Shown: piece by piece, positions 1 through 5,678 of the stretch
Numbering within the stretch: the first letter of the stretch is position 1
Layout of the letters: each line of letters begins with the position of its first letter
Assembly: GCF_024708915.1 (NCBI RefSeq)
Contig: NZ_JANJXQ010000146.1
Location: 1-5,678, forward strand
Source of the DNA: Thiobacillus sp.
GTDB taxonomy: Bacteria > Pseudomonadota > Gammaproteobacteria > Burkholderiales > Thiobacillaceae
Length of the DNA stretch: 5,678 bases
Direction: 5' to 3'
Notes under the pieces: model-generated
What the model was told of the DNA's origin: nothing
Database searches by the model: none
The model's input: only the letters and a program-made list of their open reading frames with translations
Translations under genes and position numbers: made by a program

Positions 1-1
1 C

Positions 2-37
2 CGTGGTTGTAAAGACGCTGAAGCGTCAACAACCACG
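2..37. repeat. Two-tier perfect hairpin (possible dispersed palindromic element)
   Basis: The arms CGTGGTTGT (2-10) and ACAACCACG (29-37) are perfectly complementary over 9 bp. After a small internal loop (AAA at 11-13 against A at 28) comes a second stem, GACGC (14-18) with GCGTC (23-27), closed by the tetraloop TGAA. No T-run follows on the plus strand, so it does not look like a forward intrinsic terminator. It sits where the NUDIX frame is still open, so it is either read as codons at the protein's N-terminus or lies in the leader if translation begins at 86. The compact shape suggests a REP-like dispersed element, but this is inference because only one copy is visible. Confidence 0.6.
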
Positions 38-574
38 CTCACCGAAACCGGACTGGAGAGCGAGACCGTCTTCAAGGGACGGCTGATGCACGTCAAACGC
101 GACCGCGTGCGCCTGCCCAACGGCGGCGAATCGACGCGCGAGTATATCGTCCATCCCGGCGCCGTCGTCGTCATTCCGCTGTTCGGCAATGGCGACCTGC
201 TGCTCGAGCGCCAGCACCGCTACCCCCTGCACCGCGACTTCATCGAACTGCCGGCCGGCAAGATCGATCCCGGCGAGGGCGACCTCGCCTGCGCGAAAAG
301 GGAGTTGGAAGAGGAAACCGGCTATACCGCGGGCGAGTGGCGGGAAGTCACCACCATCTATCCCTGCATCGGTTATTCCGACGAACGGCTGGCGTTCTAC
401 CTGGCGAAGGGGCTAACGGAAGGCGAGCATGGCCGCGACCACGACGAATTCCTGGAAATACTGCGGGTGCCGTTCGGCGAGGCGATGGACTGGGTCCGCA
501 ATGGCAGGATCTGCGAAACCAAGACCGTGATCGGGCTGTTCTGGCTGGAGAAGATGCTCGATAAGGGTTGGTAG
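2..574 (+). CDS. NUDIX hydrolase, ADP-ribose pyrophosphatase type (5' end outside window)
   Basis: Probably a cytoplasmic Mg-dependent hydrolase that splits ADP-ribose or related nucleoside diphosphate sugars into AMP and a sugar phosphate. Counting from the ATG at 86, the Nudix box GX5EX7REUXEEXGU is complete at residues 58-80 (G58, E64, R72, E73, E76, E77, G79). It is preceded by the REYIVHPGAVVVIPL strand and by ERQHRYPLHRDFIELPAGK, both typical of the ADP-ribose pyrophosphatase subfamily, and followed by the YPCIGYSDE segment and a late GRICETKT motif. The frame is open from base 2 with no ATG, GTG or TTG before 86, yet codons 38-85 read LTETGLESETVFKGRL, which resembles the usual N-terminus of this family. 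The real start is therefore probably left of the window, giving a protein of about 190 residues or more. A start at 86 (162 residues) is the alternative. It ends with TAG, 19 bases from the convergent fic stop. The family is certain; the exact substrate is inferred. Confidence 0.9.
   Translation, partial: RGCKDAEASTTTLTETGLESETVFKGRLMHVKRDRVRLPNGGESTREYIVHPGAVVVIPLFGNGDLLLERQHRYPLHRDFIELPAGKIDPGEGDLACAKRELEEETGYTAGEWREVTTIYPCIGYSDERLAFYLAKGLTEGEHGRDHDEFLEILRVPFGEAMDWVRNGRICETKTVIGLFWLEKMLDKGW
74..79 (+). promoter_or_regulatory. Possible Shine-Dalgarno for an internal NUDIX start at 86
   Basis: AAGGGA lies six bases before the ATG at 86, which is a suitable spacing for ribosome binding. It supports the shorter 162-residue NUDIX product. 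Against it, the sequence also encodes the family-like residues FKGRL just ahead of that ATG, so the resemblance may be chance. Confidence 0.25.
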
Positions 575-593
575 TCCAGCCGGATTTATCCTG

Positions 594-1940
594 CTATACG
601 CTTTCAAGTTTCTGGCGGATATCTGGCGCGGGGTAAAACACTTTCTTGCGCCTGCCGTGCAAGGTCTCACTCAATAATCCTAGCGCTGCCAAACCCAGGA
701 GGTCGGCGCGTGCCGTCGCGTAAGCAATTTGATGCGAGCGCTGATGGCTTTCAATAGTGAAATATTCGTCCGGGCGTTTGAGAGCATGAGCCAGCAATGC
801 GGTTTGACGATGGTTTAGCTGCTTTTCACTGGTTTGCAATGCCCGGAGTTTTGCACTCAACTGTGCTTGCTCCCGCTGTTTCTGCTGCAAGTATTGGTGT
901 AATGCGGATAATCCTTTGAGAATGACTTCTGTCTGATGCAGGAGGAAGTACGTCGTGTCCCCGGAGTCTGTTTCGGTTAGCAAATAGGCGCGAGCGTACT
1001 GCGCGGGGGCCTTTCGAAGGATGCGTGAGATGGACAGGTATTCGGTCAGCCAGTATCCCTGTTTGGCCATATACCAATAAAACAAGGCACGGCCAGTGCG
1101 GCCATTGCCATCGGCAAATGGGTGGTCGTACCCCACCATAAAATGCAGCAGAATCGCACGCACGATGGGATGGATGAACGTGTCGTCGGAATCTGTTGCG
1201 TTGGCGAAGTCGCACAGGACTTGCAGGCGCCGCGTTAACTCGCTGTGATGAGGAGGGCGATGCAGCACGAGCCTTTCGTTGTTTGGCGCCACGATTTCAA
1301 TATCGTCGCTCGTGCGCAATTGGCCACAGTCTTCGCGACGTTCCAGCGTGCCTTCCGTCAATACGCGTTGCAATTCGATCACGTGGCCGGGCTCCAGCGT
1401 GTCTCTGCAAATGTCGCGGATACGGCGCATTGCCTCAAAATTATTGAAGATCATCCGCTCACTGAGCGTGCCGGGTTTACGTCCTTCGCGCAGCATGGCC
1501 TCGGCGACGCGGCGGGTTGTCGACGCGCCCTCCATCTGGCTGGAGGTGATTGATTCCTCGATCAGGCTGCTGATCAAATAGCGTCCTTGATCGGCACGAA
1601 GCGCGGCACTGTCTTCTCCGCCTGGAACCAGGCCGGCCCCCCGGTCGATCTCGTGCAGGTTTTTCAGCAATGGTTCGGGCAGTGTGTAGCTGAACACTTC
1701 TCCTTGTTTGTCATGGAAAGGAAGTGTGTTTGCGCTAACGCTTCGCGCAAGGCGGAGTGCCAGCCACCAGATTTTATGATTCAGCCCTTCAGGCGGGGTG
1801 CGGTGGCGCAACTCATCCCAATGCAAATAATGACCATACGCCAAGGGCCCCAACTTGAGCCGAGCAAGCTGAGGCAGCGTTTCAGCGCTTGCCTCCTGCA
1901 TCAATTCATTAAGTGATGGTGGGGTAAGTGGGATTTTCAT
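594..1940 (-). CDS. Fic-family protein (probable AMP transferase) with C-terminal winged-helix-like region
   Basis: A complete 448-residue Fic protein, probably cytoplasmic. Most Fic enzymes transfer AMP from ATP to a hydroxyl on a target protein. The catalytic motif HPFADGNGRTGR is intact at residues 273-284 (bases 1089-1124), with catalytic H273, metal-binding D277 and R281/R284 for phosphates. An N-terminal inhibitory motif of the form S/TxxxEG is present as S133 to E137-G138, with E137 expected to block ATP placement. This makes it class II, self-inhibited, with no separate antitoxin needed. The target-docking flap is probably around residues 204-225 (GQLRT segment). A charged, Q-rich helix (about 345-375) leads to a winged-helix-like tail (about 376-448) that could bind DNA. 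The ATG at 1940 has no strong Shine-Dalgarno, and the A+T-rich operator region lies just upstream. Sampled lines are mostly lower in G+C than metH, suggesting horizontal transfer. The target protein cannot be told from sequence. Confidence 0.93.
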   Translation of the reverse strand: MKIPLTPPSLNELMQEASAETLPQLARLKLGPLAYGHYLHWDELRHRTPPEGLNHKIWWLALRLARSVSANTLPFHDKQGEVFSYTLPEPLLKNLHEIDRGAGLVPGGEDSAALRADQGRYLISSLIEESITSSQMEGASTTRRVAEAMLREGRKPGTLSERMIFNNFEAMRRIRDICRDTLEPGHVIELQRVLTEGTLERREDCGQLRTSDDIEIVAPNNERLVLHRPPHHSELTRRLQVLCDFANATDSDDTFIHPIVRAILLHFMVGYDHPFADGNGRTGRALFYWYMAKQGYWLTEYLSISRILRKAPAQYARAYLLTETDSGDTTYFLLHQTEVILKGLSALHQYLQQKQREQAQLSAKLRALQTSEKQLNHRQTALLAHALKRPDEYFTIESHQRSHQIAYATARADLLGLAALGLLSETLHGRRKKVFYPAPDIRQKLESV

Positions 1941-1943
1941 TTG

Positions 1944-1970
1944 ACTATCAGTTTGATGCTAATTGATAGT
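1944..1970. promoter_or_regulatory. Palindromic operator-like site, copy 1 (next to the fic start)
   Basis: A 27-bp inverted repeat with arms ACTATCAGTT and AATTGATAGT around a 7-base centre; one arm position departs from perfect symmetry. It matches the second copy at 24 of 27 positions. It ends three bases before the fic start codon on the minus strand and overlaps the predicted -10 and transcription start. That position suits repression. The binding protein is unknown; the winged-helix-like tail of Fic itself is a candidate (inference). Confidence 0.6.
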
Positions 1971-1995
1971 AAAATGATAAATCACAAACTATCAA
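1966..1995 (-). promoter_or_regulatory. Candidate sigma-70 promoter for the Fic gene
   Basis: Reading the minus strand, TTGATA (1995-1990) is a 5/6 match to the -35 consensus. After an 18-base spacer comes TACTAT (1971-1966), a 4/6 match to the -10. Transcription would begin roughly 20 bases before the ATG at 1940. The -35 lies inside the upstream palindrome and the -10 overlaps the downstream one, so a protein bound to either would be expected to block polymerase. The -10 is weak and the start site is predicted only. Confidence 0.45.
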
Positions 1996-2014
1996 TTTGA
2001 TATTAATTGATAGT
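1988..2014. promoter_or_regulatory. Palindromic operator-like site, copy 2 (distal to fic)
   Basis: A 27-bp inverted repeat with perfect 10-bp arms ACTATCAATT and AATTGATAGT around the 7-base centre TGATATT. A smaller palindrome, TATCAATTTGATA (1990-2002), is nested inside, so three TTGATA-type half sites lie close together. Its centre is 44 bp from that of copy 1, close to four helical turns, so proteins on both sites could touch. It contains the predicted -35 of the fic promoter. Confidence 0.65.
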
Positions 2015-2027
2015 GTTCTGATAGGTG

Positions 2028-2051
2028 GCCTTCGCCTTCGCCTTCGCCTTC
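2028..2051. repeat. Hexanucleotide tandem repeat, four perfect units of GCCTTC
   Basis: Four uninterrupted GCCTTC units (GAAGGC on the metH-sense strand) begin 17 bases past the metH stop codon. The tract is outside any credible gene. It cannot form a strong hairpin by itself and is not followed by a T-run in the metH direction, so it is not a recognisable terminator. Its length could vary between strains by slippage. Confidence 0.7.
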
Positions 2052-2068
2052 TCTTGGCGCGGCCGGGC

Positions 2069-5678
<3,610 letters not shown>

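Noticed and set aside
575..593. Possible bidirectional terminator between the convergent NUDIX and fic genes
   Set aside because: Only a 4-bp GGAT/ATCC match with a two-base loop is present, and there is no T-run; it is too weak to call.
1941..1970. Plus-strand promoter-like pair TTGACT and GATAGT
   Set aside because: It arises from the symmetry of the palindrome, and no plus-strand gene follows; downstream is the 3' end of metH in antisense.
1944..2014. Two similar repeats with a 17-base gap, considered as a minimal CRISPR array
   Set aside because: Only two copies, a spacer too short, strongly palindromic A+T-rich units, no cas genes, and a placement on a promoter that fits operators better.

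Overview
This 5.7 kb window looks like proteobacterial chromosome, most likely from a betaproteobacterium. That assignment is an inference: it rests on the high G+C of the flanking genes and on a long, E. coli-like cobalamin-dependent methionine synthase. No rRNA or tRNA is present to fix the taxonomy.

Layout: (1) Positions 2-574, plus strand: a NUDIX hydrolase of the ADP-ribose pyrophosphatase type. Its reading frame is open to the left edge, so the true start probably lies outside the window. Its first 37 bases form a strong two-tier hairpin. (2) Positions 594-1940, minus strand: a complete Fic-family protein with an N-terminal class II-type inhibitory motif, a perfect Fic catalytic motif and a C-terminal winged-helix-like region. 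It converges on the NUDIX gene with a 19-base gap. Hand-sampled lines of this gene mostly run at about 45-50% G+C (one at about 62%), against about 70% in a sampled line of metH, so it looks like an acquired insert. (3) Positions 1941-2068: an A+T-rich control region with two near-identical 27-bp palindromes that cover a plausible fic promoter, followed by a hexanucleotide tandem repeat. (4) Positions 2069-5678, minus strand: metH, lacking only about its first 26 codons, which lie beyond the right edge.

The two flanking genes are ordinary housekeeping functions (nucleotide-sugar clean-up and methionine/methyl-group metabolism). The Fic gene is the accessory item. It lies downstream of metH in the same orientation but appears to have its own operator-bearing promoter. 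No stretch longer than 130 bases lacks a gene. I found no convincing new multi-gene system. The most distinctive signals are the paired palindromic operators in front of fic and the hairpin at the left edge.
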